A stretch of DNA of 36,465 nucleotides from contig CAIPAT010000258.1 in NCBI GenBank assembly GCA_903863035.1, positions 1 to 36,465 on the forward strand, written 5' to 3'. The position numbers and the translations under genes were made by a program. Under the pieces are notes generated by a model. It had not been told where the DNA came from. It saw only the letters and a program-made list of their open reading frames with translations, and made no database searches. This stretch comes from an uncultured Lentisphaeria bacterium. GTDB lineage: Bacteria; Verrucomicrobiota; Lentisphaeria; Victivallales; Victivallaceae. Shown in pieces: positions 16,522 to 24,969 of this stretch; position 1 is the first letter of the stretch, and every line of letters starts with the position of its first letter.

Positions 16522-16549
16522 TTGCAAAAAGGCAGTGGCCGACTATTTT
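16522..16549 (+). promoter_or_regulatory. Putative promoter of the mgtA leader transcript
   Basis: TTGCAA at 16522-16527 and TATTTT at 16544-16549 are 16 bases apart. The transcript would begin around 16556, about 30 bases before the leader ORF and 275 bases before mgtA. Confidence 0.5.
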
Positions 16550-16588
16550 AGATTTTTTCGTGTTCATCATTTAACATAAAGGAACGAT

Positions 16589-16681
16589 ATGCATTTAGAA
16601 ATTGAAATGCAAGAACCAGACGAACCTGGCCCTAGTTGCCGGGGGATTCTTGTCGCTCCTGACTGTTCTTACCAAAAATAG
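16589..16681 (+). CDS. Short leader peptide upstream of mgtA (MgtL-like in composition)
   Basis: A 30-codon ORF starts at ATG 16589 with AAAGGA at 16578-16583, spacing 5, the best ribosome binding site in the region. The peptide MHLEIEMQEPDEPGPSCRGI continues with LVAPDCSYQK. Within residues 4-15 there are five acidic residues and three prolines, including EPDEPGP. Enterobacterial MgtL (which begins MEPDPTP) uses such an acidic/proline run to make ribosomes fall apart at low Mg2+, turning on the downstream mgtA. No homology is claimed; the likeness is in composition and position. A 6-bp stem (16625-16630 with 16638-16643) lies inside the ORF. It is followed by 151 untranslated bases before mgtA. 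Confidence 0.6.
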   Translation: MHLEIEMQEPDEPGPSCRGILVAPDCSYQK

Positions 16682-16691
16682 CCGCTCATAA

Positions 16692-16773
16692 GCTGGTTGC
16701 AGAATTGTTTCTGGCAGCGCCATAAATCTAAAATTAACACAGTTATATAGTATATTTTGTAATTAAATATACT
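16692..16773 (+). promoter_or_regulatory. Two stem-loops in the mgtA 5' leader
   Basis: First structure: GCTG (16692-16695) pairs with CAGC (16715-16718), with an inner CAGA/TCTG stem. Second: AGTATATTT at 16749-16757 pairs perfectly with 16765-16773 around a seven-base loop. Both are between the leader ORF and mgtA. They are candidate parts of a leader switch. Neither has a terminator T-run. Confidence 0.45.
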
Positions 16774-16832
16774 CCGTATTTATTGTTTTTAACTTTGGCA
16801 ATTATGCTTAAAACATTATTCAAGGCTATCTC

Positions 16833-19490
16833 ATGGGATTTCCGGGAAAGACAAACAGAACGCTGCCCGCTGCTAAGACAAACTCATTGAAAAATGATGA
16901 TGCCAGCGCCAGAAGATTATTCAGTCTTTGTTCCCAGCCGGAGGATTCCGCGTTTCGTGAGATCGGCAGCGCTCCTGGCGGGTTGAAAGGAGAAGATGCC
17001 AAAGACCGGCTGGGGGAGTTTGGCGAGAATGTGTTCTTCAAAGGGCACACACTGAATCCGATTATCGAAATCCTGATGCGTTTCAAAGATCCGCTGGTGA
17101 TCCAGTTGCTGGTTATCTGCATTATTTCTTTTTTTATGGGCGATCTGCGGTCCTTGATTGTGGTTGGGGCCATGATCTTTATCAGCGTGTTTCTCGCCTA
17201 TTTTCAGGAAAAAATGTCCAGCAAGGCAGTCGAGAAACTACAGACCATGATTCAATCTTCGACCATTGTGCTGCGCGACGGCGCGGAAATGTCGATTCCG
17301 CTTAAAGATGTGGTTCCCGGCGATGTGGTGGTCTTGACCGCCGGTTCGATTATCCCCGCCGACGCGCGAGTTGTTCAGGCCAAAGATTTTTTTGTCAGCC
17401 AGTCGGCGCTGACCGGAGAGTCGATGCCACTGGAAAAATATGCCTGCACTGCCTCCGCGACCGAGGGGAACCCGATGGAACTGCCGAATGCCTGTTTCCA
17501 GGGCAGTAATGTGATCAGCGGTTCCGCCAGAGTAGTAGTAATCAACACCGGGGACAAAACTTTTCTCGGGTCGGTGTCATCCTCGCTGACTGCGGCAAAA
17601 GAGGATACCAGTTTCGATAAGGGCGTGGCATCATTTGTCTGGCTGATGATCCGGTTTATGCTGGTCATGGTTTTCGCCACGTTCATGATTGTGGGAATCA
17701 CCAGGCACGACTGGATTCAGGCACTGCTTTTCGGGCTGTCGGTGGCTGTCGGACTCACTCCGGAAATGCTGCCGATGATTATGACGGTCTGCCTGTCCAG
17801 GGGGGCCATGGTCATGTCGCGCAAGAAGGTGATTGTCAAGAAGCTCAAGGACATTCAGAACTTCGGCTCCATGAATATTCTATGTACGGACAAGACCGGT
17901 ACGCTGACTCAGGATAAAATCATTCTTGAAAAGCATATCGATGTGATCAACCGGGAAAGCGAAGACGTACTCCGTTACGCTTATATGAACAGCTTCTACC
18001 AGACCGGACTGCGCAATCTGCTGGATAAAGCCATTCTTGCCAATAAAGACCTGGACGTCGAGAAAAACTGCCGCAAAGTAGATGAAATTCCGTTCGATTT
18101 CGAGCGTAAACGGATGTCGGTCATCATCGACTACGAAGAAACCCATGTGCTGATCTGCAAGGGGGCGGTTGAAGAAGTCTTCAACTCGTGTGACAAATAT
18201 CAGGTTGATGAGGAGATTTATCCGCTGATCGACATGATCAAGAGCGACCTGATTGAGGAATACCAGCGACTCAGCGCTGACGGGTATCGTGTACTGGCCA
18301 TTGCCTATAACGAATTTCCGCGGACGAAGGAAGTGTTCAGTGTCCAGGATGAAAAGGAACTGATTCTGCTGGGTTATATCGCGTTCTTTGATCCGCCCAA
18401 GGATTCTGCGGCCAGCGCCATCAAGGCGCTTCGCAATTCGGGAGTTGAGGTGAAAATTCTCACCGGCGACAATGAACTTGTCACCCAGAAAGTCTGCGTT
18501 GACGTCGGTCTGACGGTCAATAAAGTCGTAACCGGCAAAGAGCTGGCGGTAATGGGCGACGAAGAGTTCCGCCATACCATTAAGAACGCCAATGTATTTG
18601 CCCGTCTGACGCCGTCACAGAAGGAACAGATTATCAAAGGCTTGCGCGAGATGGGCAATGTGGTCGGTTTTCTGGGGGACGGGATCAATGACGCGCCGGC
18701 CATGAAGGCGGCAGACGTGGGTATTTCTGTGGACACCGCAGTGGATATTGCGAAAGAAGCGGCGGATATTATTCTGCTGGAACGCAGTCTGCTGGTGCTC
18801 GAAGACGGCATTATCGAAGGGCGGAAGGTTTTCGCCAACATCATCAAATACATTAAAATGAGCGCCAGTTCCAATTTCGGGAATATGTTCAGCGTGGTCG
18901 GCGGCGCTTACTTCCTGCCGTTCCTGCCGATGGCGCCAATCCAGATATTGTTCAACAACCTGCTCTATGATGTTTCCCAGATCGGGATTCCGACCGATCG
19001 CGTAGACGACGAGTTCATCAAGAAACCGCAGAAATGGGATATCACGTTCATCAGGAAATTCATGATGCGCATCGGTCCGATCAGTTCGATATTCGACTAT
19101 GCCACGTTTTTCCTGATGCTGTATTTCTTTAACTGCGTTCTGTTCTCCAGCGCCGGCACGACGCCGGAAATGAAAACTTATTACGAGCAGTTGTTCCACA
19201 CCGGCTGGTTCGTCGAGTCGCTGCTTTCGCAGACCTTGATTGTCTATATCATCCGGACCAATAAGATTCCGTTCTTCCAGAGCCGTCCCAGTCCGTTTAT
19301 GGTGCTGATGACGCTGCTGGTGATAACCACCGCCTGCATTCTGCCCTATTCGCCGTTCGCATCTTATCTGGAACTGGTTCCGCTGCCGTGGACTTTCTGG
19401 CCGTGGATGGTGTTGTTTATGTTGATGTACAGTATTATCACTCATTTTGTTAAAGTCTGGTTTAACCGTAAATTCGAGGTTGCTAAATGA
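16833..19490 (+). CDS. mgtA: Magnesium-translocating P-type ATPase
   Basis: The 885-residue inner-membrane pump imports Mg2+ using ATP. P-type features are complete: TGES (194-197), the phosphorylated Asp in DKTGTLT (D353), and GDGINDAP. The membrane motif VGLTPEMLP (306-314) and the stretch NNLLYDVSQIGIPTD are specific to the MgtA/MgtB (P3B) group, which separates it from Ca2+-ATPases. About ten membrane segments can be seen. A long leader with a short ORF precedes it. Its stop overlaps the start of the EIIA-like gene (ATGA), so the two proteins are made together. Confidence 0.95.
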   Translation: MGFPGKTNRTLPAAKTNSLKNDDASARRLFSLCSQPEDSAFREIGSAPGGLKGEDAKDRLGEFGENVFFKGHTLNPIIEILMRFKDPLVIQLLVICIISFFMGDLRSLIVVGAMIFISVFLAYFQEKMSSKAVEKLQTMIQSSTIVLRDGAEMSIPLKDVVPGDVVVLTAGSIIPADARVVQAKDFFVSQSALTGESMPLEKYACTASATEGNPMELPNACFQGSNVISGSARVVVINTGDKTFLGSVSSSLTAAKEDTSFDKGVASFVWLMIRFMLVMVFATFMIVGITRHDWIQALLFGLSVAVGLTPEMLPMIMTVCLSRGAMVMSRKKVIVKKLKDIQNFGSMNILCTDKTGTLTQDKIILEKHIDVINRESEDVLRYAYMNSFYQTGLRNLLDKAILANKDLDVEKNCRKVDEIPFDFERKRMSVIIDYEETHVLICKGAVEEVFNSCDKYQVDEEIYPLIDMIKSDLIEEYQRLSADGYRVLAIAYNEFPRTKEVFSVQDEKELILLGYIAFFDPPKDSAASAIKALRNSGVEVKILTGDNELVTQKVCVDVGLTVNKVVTGKELAVMGDEEFRHTIKNANVFARLTPSQKEQIIKGLREMGNVVGFLGDGINDAPAMKAADVGISVDTAVDIAKEAADIILLERSLLVLEDGIIEGRKVFANIIKYIKMSASSNFGNMFSVVGGAYFLPFLPMAPIQILFNNLLYDVSQIGIPTDRVDDEFIKKPQKWDITFIRKFMMRIGPISSIFDYATFFLMLYFFNCVLFSSAGTTPEMKTYYEQLFHTGWFVESLLSQTLIVYIIRTNKIPFFQSRPSPFMVLMTLLVITTACILPYSPFASYLELVPLPWTFWPWMVLFMLMYSIITHFVKVWFNRKFEVAK

Positions 19491-20266
19491 AAAGTCTTTT
19501 AAACGCATTGCAAGAAGGGCGTCTGGTCGAACTTCCAGTACATGAAAAAGAAAAGGTGCTGGAATATCTGGCGATTCTGATTGAGGCCATTCCTGACATC
19601 GGCAACAATCAGGACATTGTTGCCGCCGTCAATAAGCGTGAAAGCGTTTCCAATACCGGGATCGGCATGGGCGTGGCTTGTCCGCATGTTCGCGCCGTCC
19701 GTGACGACGGCGAGCTGTTCTGCGCGGTGGGCTGGTCTCCACTTGGGATTGATTACGGTTCGCCTGACGGCAGGAAAGTCCATCTGGTAATCATGTATTA
19801 TATTCCGAATTCACAGCGCAACGCCTACCTGAAAGAAGTTTCCGGGCTGGCTAAGGCGATCAAAAATACCGACGCCTTTCAATTTCTCTCCAGTATTCCC
19901 GATCTGCAGAGTTTGCGCGGCAAACTTCTGGACTGGATGGAATTAGCCACCGACAAGGCAATTCCGGACTTCAAGGCCCGGATGATCAAGCTGGAAGAAA
20001 AACAGATGGTGGCCAGCGCGGCGGAATCGGTTAGAACAACTAAACTTACAGTCGTGCCGTTTTCGGTTCTGATCACGGACTCGGCCCGGTGCATGGTGCT
20101 GGCAAACGATCTCGAACTGATGGAAAAATTGGAAGGGGCAAAGGATTTCGCTTCCATGTTTAGCAACGGGCGCGATTTTGAGTATGCCGGGCATCGCATC
20201 TCGGTGGTTTCGGAAGCTTCTTTTCCCAAAGACCGCTGTCTTTATCAGTGTGTTGCCGTCAAATAG
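19487..20266 (+). CDS. PTS EIIA (fructose/nitrogen type) domain protein
   Basis: Residues about 1-155 of 259 form a PTS EIIA type 2 domain with the phospho-acceptor His in GMGVACPHVRA (H67). The remaining about 100 residues are an added domain of unknown type. No EIIB or EIIC is present, which points to a regulatory EIIA like PtsN rather than sugar uptake. It is translationally coupled to mgtA by a 4-base ATGA overlap. PtsN-type proteins regulate K+ transport in proteobacteria, so control of the Mg2+ pump is a reasonable inference but unproven. Confidence 0.8.
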   Translation: MKSLLNALQEGRLVELPVHEKEKVLEYLAILIEAIPDIGNNQDIVAAVNKRESVSNTGIGMGVACPHVRAVRDDGELFCAVGWSPLGIDYGSPDGRKVHLVIMYYIPNSQRNAYLKEVSGLAKAIKNTDAFQFLSSIPDLQSLRGKLLDWMELATDKAIPDFKARMIKLEEKQMVASAAESVRTTKLTVVPFSVLITDSARCMVLANDLELMEKLEGAKDFASMFSNGRDFEYAGHRISVVSEASFPKDRCLYQCVAVK

Positions 20267-20400
20267 CGAATTCACCGGAGTTCAGCATAAAAGGCAAGTT
20301 TTACGGAATTAATTTTGCATTCGCGCAACGGCGATTTAAATTAACAGCTAATAATAAATGTTCATTTCATTATCAAAATATAATATAAAGGTAAAAAGCA

Positions 20401-21447
20401 GTGAGTAATAAAGGGGTGAAAAGCGACCTTTACAAGGCGGCGGGCGTGGATATCGACCTGGCAACTAATCTTCTGAGTAAAGTAAAAGCCAGACTTGGCG
20501 CTACCCGGAGACCGGAAATGCTGACTCCGATCGGCGGCTTCGGCGGTCTGTTTCAATTGGACTTGAGCAAGTACAAGCAGCCGATCCTGGTGTCCAGCAT
20601 TGACGGAGTAGGCACTAAATTGATGGTTGCCGCCATGATGAATAAATATGACACCATCGGGTTCGATATCGTCAATCACTGCATCAATGATATTTCGGTG
20701 CAGGGTGCGGAGCCAATCTATTTCATGGATTATATCGGTATCGGGAAGTTGCGCAGTCCGCTTTATGAAAACGTACTTTTCGGGATTGCTGACGCCTGCA
20801 AAGCTGCCGGTTGCGCCGTGCTCGGCGGTGAAACCGCGGAAATGCCCGGCATGTACGGCAATGAATTCGATCTGGTCGGCGTAATTACCGGTGTCGTTGA
20901 AAAAGACAAGCTGATCACCGGCGAAAATATCAAACCGGGACATCTGGCAATCGGGCTGGCTTCGAACGGCCTCCATACCAACGGCTTCAGTCTGGCGAGA
21001 AAGATACTTTTCGAGCAGAATAAATATACGGTGAAGAGCAAGCCTAAAGGCTTTACTGAGTCCATCGGAGAAGCGCTGCTCAAACCGCATACCTGCTACT
21101 GGTCGGCAATCAAACAGGCAATGGATAAAGGTTTGAACCTGGACGGCATCGCCCACATTACCGGCGGCGGCTTGTATGACAATGTGCCGCGCGTTCTCCC
21201 TGCCAAAGTTGATGTTGTTTTCGACAGCAGCGCACTGCCGATGCCGCCGATTTTCAAGCTGCTTGTCGAAAAAGGCAATGTCAGTCATGAAGAAGCATAT
21301 CGCGTATTCAACATGGGGTTCGGCATGATCTGGTTCGTGCCTTCAAAAGAAGCTGCCAAAGCATTGAAGATATGCAGGTCAGCAGGATTCAATGCCGCAA
21401 TTTGCGGGGAAGTCGTAAAAGGCAGCCGGAGCGTGACCGTCAACTGA
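20401..21447 (+). CDS. purM: Phosphoribosylformylglycinamidine cyclo-ligase (AIR synthetase)
   Basis: The 348-residue enzyme makes 5-aminoimidazole ribonucleotide from FGAM with ATP in purine synthesis. Family motifs are clear: SSIDGVGTKL, the GGETAEMPGMY signature, and GLASNGLHTNGFSLAR. It starts at GTG 20401 with AAAGG about 10 bases ahead. A 15-base gap leads to the next gene, so the two are probably cotranscribed. Confidence 0.95.
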   Translation: MSNKGVKSDLYKAAGVDIDLATNLLSKVKARLGATRRPEMLTPIGGFGGLFQLDLSKYKQPILVSSIDGVGTKLMVAAMMNKYDTIGFDIVNHCINDISVQGAEPIYFMDYIGIGKLRSPLYENVLFGIADACKAAGCAVLGGETAEMPGMYGNEFDLVGVITGVVEKDKLITGENIKPGHLAIGLASNGLHTNGFSLARKILFEQNKYTVKSKPKGFTESIGEALLKPHTCYWSAIKQAMDKGLNLDGIAHITGGGLYDNVPRVLPAKVDVVFDSSALPMPPIFKLLVEKGNVSHEEAYRVFNMGFGMIWFVPSKEAAKALKICRSAGFNAAICGEVVKGSRSVTVN

Positions 21448-21462
21448 TCTCATAAATTTAAC

Positions 21463-23334
21463 ATGGACCCGAAAATGAATGGTAATGACTGGATATCAAA
21501 AGCACAATGGCTGAAAGGCGTTGTCGAAAAGCCTGCCGGGAAAGCATATTCCATGATCTCCAGTTTCCTGCCCCGCTCCGGCGGGGAACCCCCGGAGACG
21601 TCCACGGCGATAGCCGCTCTCATGGGAGCAGTGCTCTGGGCGGATGGAAAGTTGGAGGAAAAGGAAATAGACGAGTTCAGGAATATCCTTGCCAGGACGC
21701 ATTCTCCTGAAATGGTGGAGTATTTTGTTCATTCCCTCAAGAATTTCAAAGAAGTTGATATTTTTAAAGAAAGCGCCGTGATCAGGCATCTGCCGGACCC
21801 TGAAAAATTGAAGATTGTCACAGCGCTGTTAAAATTGAGCTGGGTGGATAACGACTATCTCGAATCGCAGCGGAAATTGATTGCCCGGATCGCCGCCAAT
21901 CTGGATATCAGTGAAGCGGTGCTCAAACAACTGGAAGACGATGTGGCCAAGGATAATGAAAGCCGCAGGCGGATACTGAAATCCGGCGCCGGAATAATCG
22001 TCGCCCTGATCGTGATCACCATCTTTATTCTGACTGCGACGTTTTTGAAATCGGTTATTTTTGGCTTGATTCTGGCTTATATCTTCCTGCCGCTTGAGAA
22101 ATGGTACGAAAAACAATTCACTTCAAATACTTTTTTCATCAAACTGTTCAAATTCGGCACTACCATTATTTCCCCGTTAAAGACCATCGCCGCTAAATTC
22201 AGCAGCAACCGGGAGCCCGTGGAGTTAACCCCTTCGGAAAAAGAGAAGAAGGAGCGCAAGGCGCTGGTCGGCAAAGCCACAACAGCTACAATCAGTACTT
22301 TCGTCCTGATATGTATTATGCTCGCGATCGGTTTTGTCTCGCTGTCAGTATCTTATGTCGCCGGATTGAGCGCCTCGATCCAGGAATGGGTTGATCAGCA
22401 GCCGGTCAAAACCGCGGCAGCCGGAACTGAAGGACAAACTCAAACGACACCCGACGTCAAGGCTGCTTCCGACGGACACAAACAGCTTATGCCGGTAGTT
22501 AAAAAATATATTGAGAAACTGGAATCACTGAAGCCGGAACTGGAGAAGCTGCCGTTTGTAAAAGTCGCGGTGGCCGAGGTGACTAAGTTGCTCGCCGATG
22601 CCGGCAATCAGAAAGAAATTGTTGCAATGGTCCTGCAGAAATCGGGCGGCATGTTCGCCTTTACCGCCGGTTTTGTAAAAAGAATCTTTTCAGTGCTGCT
22701 TGACGTACTGCTTACTCTCTTTTTCTTCTCGCTGATTCTGAAGACGATGGCGGATTACTGTTCCGAGCAGCAATGCGGCGGCGATAAAAAAAGCGAATAT
22801 TTGATACGGGGCATATACAACAGCAAATGGCTGCCCGGGGCCAGCGAGGAAACGCTGGCCAGAGCCAGAGACATTCTGTATAATATCATTCTCAAACTGA
22901 AAATATGGGTGCGTGGCTACCTGACCATCATTCTTATCGAAAGTACGCTTTACACCATCATGTTTTTCATTCTGGGTGTACCCTATGCGCTGATACTGGG
23001 CATAATTGCCGGCTGCACGGTACTGCTGCCTTATATCGGGCCCTGCACCAGCGCTTTATTGACGATTATCGTCTGTCTGGCGGCGGGAACCCATACCAGC
23101 ATGCTGCTGCTGGTGACTGTTGTCCTGACTTATGTCGCGATCACCGGAATTCTTGATCAGTTATTCATATATCCAACGGTCATCGGCGGGGCGCTGGGGC
23201 TTACCACGCTTGAAACAATTATCGTCGTGCTGCTCGGCGGTCTTTTCTTCGGTCTCACCGGCATGATTTTCGCGGTGCCGACCGCCTCCGTGTTAAAATA
23301 TCTTATCCCGCAGATTTATAATTGCTGGAAATGA
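21463..23334 (+). CDS. AI-2E family transporter fused to an N-terminal TerB-like domain
   Basis: In this 623-residue protein, residues about 45-165 look like a TerB-type tellurite-resistance helical domain (IAALMGAVLWADGKLEEKEI, then LLKLSWVDNDYLESQRKLI). Residues about 175-620 are an AI-2E transporter (UPF0118) with the usual pattern of membrane helices: a first pair near 177-205, a long soluble loop with a charged/Gln-rich part (residues about 310-345), and a C-terminal cluster around 480-620. AI-2E members export autoinducer or exchange Na+/H+. TerB sits at the cytoplasmic side and may sense membrane or metal stress. No strong ribosome binding site is seen at either of two close ATGs (21463, 21475). 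Confidence 0.8.
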   Translation: MDPKMNGNDWISKAQWLKGVVEKPAGKAYSMISSFLPRSGGEPPETSTAIAALMGAVLWADGKLEEKEIDEFRNILARTHSPEMVEYFVHSLKNFKEVDIFKESAVIRHLPDPEKLKIVTALLKLSWVDNDYLESQRKLIARIAANLDISEAVLKQLEDDVAKDNESRRRILKSGAGIIVALIVITIFILTATFLKSVIFGLILAYIFLPLEKWYEKQFTSNTFFIKLFKFGTTIISPLKTIAAKFSSNREPVELTPSEKEKKERKALVGKATTATISTFVLICIMLAIGFVSLSVSYVAGLSASIQEWVDQQPVKTAAAGTEGQTQTTPDVKAASDGHKQLMPVVKKYIEKLESLKPELEKLPFVKVAVAEVTKLLADAGNQKEIVAMVLQKSGGMFAFTAGFVKRIFSVLLDVLLTLFFFSLILKTMADYCSEQQCGGDKKSEYLIRGIYNSKWLPGASEETLARARDILYNIILKLKIWVRGYLTIILIESTLYTIMFFILGVPYALILGIIAGCTVLLPYIGPCTSALLTIIVCLAAGTHTSMLLLVTVVLTYVAITGILDQLFIYPTVIGGALGLTTLETIIVVLLGGLFFGLTGMIFAVPTASVLKYLIPQIYNCWK

Positions 23335-23362
23335 ATAAAATCCAGAAGTCAGAATTCATCGT

Positions 23363-23480
23363 GTTACGAGTTACGAGTTACGAGTTACGAGTTACGAGTT
23401 ACGAGTTACGAGTTACGAGTTACGAGTTACGAGTTACGAGTTACGAGTTACGAGTTACGAGTTACGAGTTACGAGTTACG
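23363..23480. repeat. Tandem heptamer array (GTTACGA, 16.9 copies)
   Basis: Sixteen perfect consecutive GTTACGA units run from 23363 to 23474, followed by a partial GTTACG to 23480. There is no variation at all, so the array is young or homogenised and should be unstable in copy number. It lies between the AI-2E fusion and the acetolactate decarboxylase gene. Confidence 0.97.
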
Positions 23481-23486
23481 TTCCGA

Positions 23487-23542
23487 ACTTAACACTTAAC
23501 ACTTAACACTTAACACTTAACACTTAACACTTAACACTTAAC
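23487..23542. repeat. Tandem heptamer array (ACTTAAC, 8 copies)
   Basis: Eight perfect ACTTAAC units follow the first array after a six-base junction (TTCCGA). The reverse complement GTTAAGT differs from GTTACGA at two places, so the two arrays are probably related. It ends 26 bases before the next gene's ATG, inside the only space available for that gene's promoter and leader. Confidence 0.97.
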
Positions 23543-23568
23543 CCCTAAAACCTGAATAAAGGGTAAAA

Positions 23569-24357
23569 ATGCGTTTCAATTATAATCTTTTTCGTTTTTT
23601 ATCAGCGGCAGTGGCGGCAGTTATTCTGGCCGGATGCTGCGCGTCTGCGCCGCAACACACCGTATCCCAGGTTTCCACCATTGATGCGCTGCTGGCCGGA
23701 GTTTACCGCGGCCATGTGCCGCTGCACCATCTGCTTACTATGGGCGACACCGGAATCGGCACTTTTGACAGTCTTGATGGTGAAATGATTATCATGAGCG
23801 GCACGGTTTATCAGGTTAAAGCCGACGGTAAAGTGTATCTGCCCGATTTAAGTATCAATACGCCGTTTGCCGCGGTGGTGAATTTCAAAGCGGACAAGAA
23901 ATTCACGCTGCCTCCCGGAACAGATTTTAAAGGTCTTTCCGCAATCATTGATAAAGAAGCCGCGAACGGCAATTTGTTCTGCGCTGTCGTCATCCATGGC
24001 TCATTTGCTAAAATGAAAACCAGGTCGGTGCCCGCTCAGCAGGAACCGTTTAAACCATTGGCGGAAGTAACAAAGCATCAACCCGTGTTCAATCTTGAGA
24101 ATGTTTCCGGTGCAATTATCGGATTCAGGCTGCCGCCGTTTGTAAAGGGCATTAACGTGCCCGGTTATCATCTGCATTTTCTGAGTGATGATTTGAAGAG
24201 CGGCGGTCATATTCTCGATTTTGAACTTACCGGCGGAACCGCTGAAATCAGCATTTGTGACAAATTCTTCATGCTGCTGCCCGGAAACGAAAAAATGTTC
24301 AGTTCCATCGATTTATCCAAAGACCGGAGCGCGGAACTGAACAAAGTGGAAAAATGA
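23569..24357 (+). CDS. budA: Acetolactate decarboxylase, predicted lipoprotein
   Basis: The 262-residue protein matches acetolactate decarboxylase (AlsD/BudA), which converts acetolactate to acetoin: QVSTIDALLAGVYRG, GDTGIGTFDSLDGEMI, NTPFAAVV and the zinc-binding GYHLHFLSDD...GGHILDFEL with H201, H203 and H214. It carries an N-terminal signal peptide with lipobox LAGC (Cys 23), so it should be membrane-anchored outside the cytoplasm, unlike the usual cytoplasmic enzyme. Some Bacillus/Brevibacillus enzymes are secreted, so an exported form has precedent. No acetolactate synthase gene is near. Two heptamer arrays occupy its upstream region. Confidence 0.85.
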   Translation: MRFNYNLFRFLSAAVAAVILAGCCASAPQHTVSQVSTIDALLAGVYRGHVPLHHLLTMGDTGIGTFDSLDGEMIIMSGTVYQVKADGKVYLPDLSINTPFAAVVNFKADKKFTLPPGTDFKGLSAIIDKEAANGNLFCAVVIHGSFAKMKTRSVPAQQEPFKPLAEVTKHQPVFNLENVSGAIIGFRLPPFVKGINVPGYHLHFLSDDLKSGGHILDFELTGGTAEISICDKFFMLLPGNEKMFSSIDLSKDRSAELNKVEK

Positions 24358-24969
24358 TTCTGAATCCTGAATACAGGGACGTTTAACCACGAAAAGCACG
24401 AAAGTTCACGAAAAAAATCAATACAGCTTCACCATGAAGAGAATGAAGTAACCCCCGGGAGCGCTGGTCGCCTGACCATCTTTATGCATTTCGGGTAGGG
24501 TCAGCCGTCCCGGCAGACCGTCTTTATGCATTTCGCCTTTGGCGACTAATCCCGCGACTGCGGGACCGTTGGATCACGCCCGGCGGGCCGCCGGTGGCGA
24601 GTAACTGGAAACAATATTTTGTTTGCAGTCCCGCGACTGCGGGATTGACAGTTCCGGGTTCCCCCTTGCATCCCTCCTCCTGAACTTTCAATTGACGGAT
24701 AAAATGACGAAAGTTCTCCATTGCATTGCGGAGCATTTTGCATGTTCATAATTAGAAACTTATGAACACGAATATGTAAAAATCTTTCTAAAAAAACAAG
24801 AAAATGACGGATAGTAGTACGAAAGTTAACGAAAGCGGAACAACGTAAACAGTCATCTTTCTTTATTCTCCGTGTCCTCGGTGGAGAACATGGATTTCTG
24901 TATTTGCATTATTTCGTGAATTTTCGTGCTTTTCGTGGGAAATCGGTTTTATCGGTTTTTCGCTTTCAA
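24358..24969. repeat. Gene-free block flanked by 27-bp inverted repeats
   Basis: No convincing gene was found. The 27-base sequence at 24387-24413 recurs inverted at 24912-24938 with one mismatch, and each is built of CACGAAA-type units. Inside are two identical 16-bp hairpins TCCCGC-GACT-GCGGGA (24550-24565, 24629-24644) and a 20-bp direct repeat with a 42-bp period (24474-24493, 24516-24535). It looks like a non-coding repeat mosaic or a small non-autonomous element. Open frames in it (for example minus 24524-24736) have no support. Confidence 0.75.

Noticed and set aside
23363..23542. CRISPR-like repeat region
   Set aside because: Units are 7 bp and contiguous, without spacers or cas genes.
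24524..24736. Minus-strand ORFs in the repeat block
   Set aside because: They are made of hairpin and direct repeats in the 24358-24969 mosaic and have no start signal.
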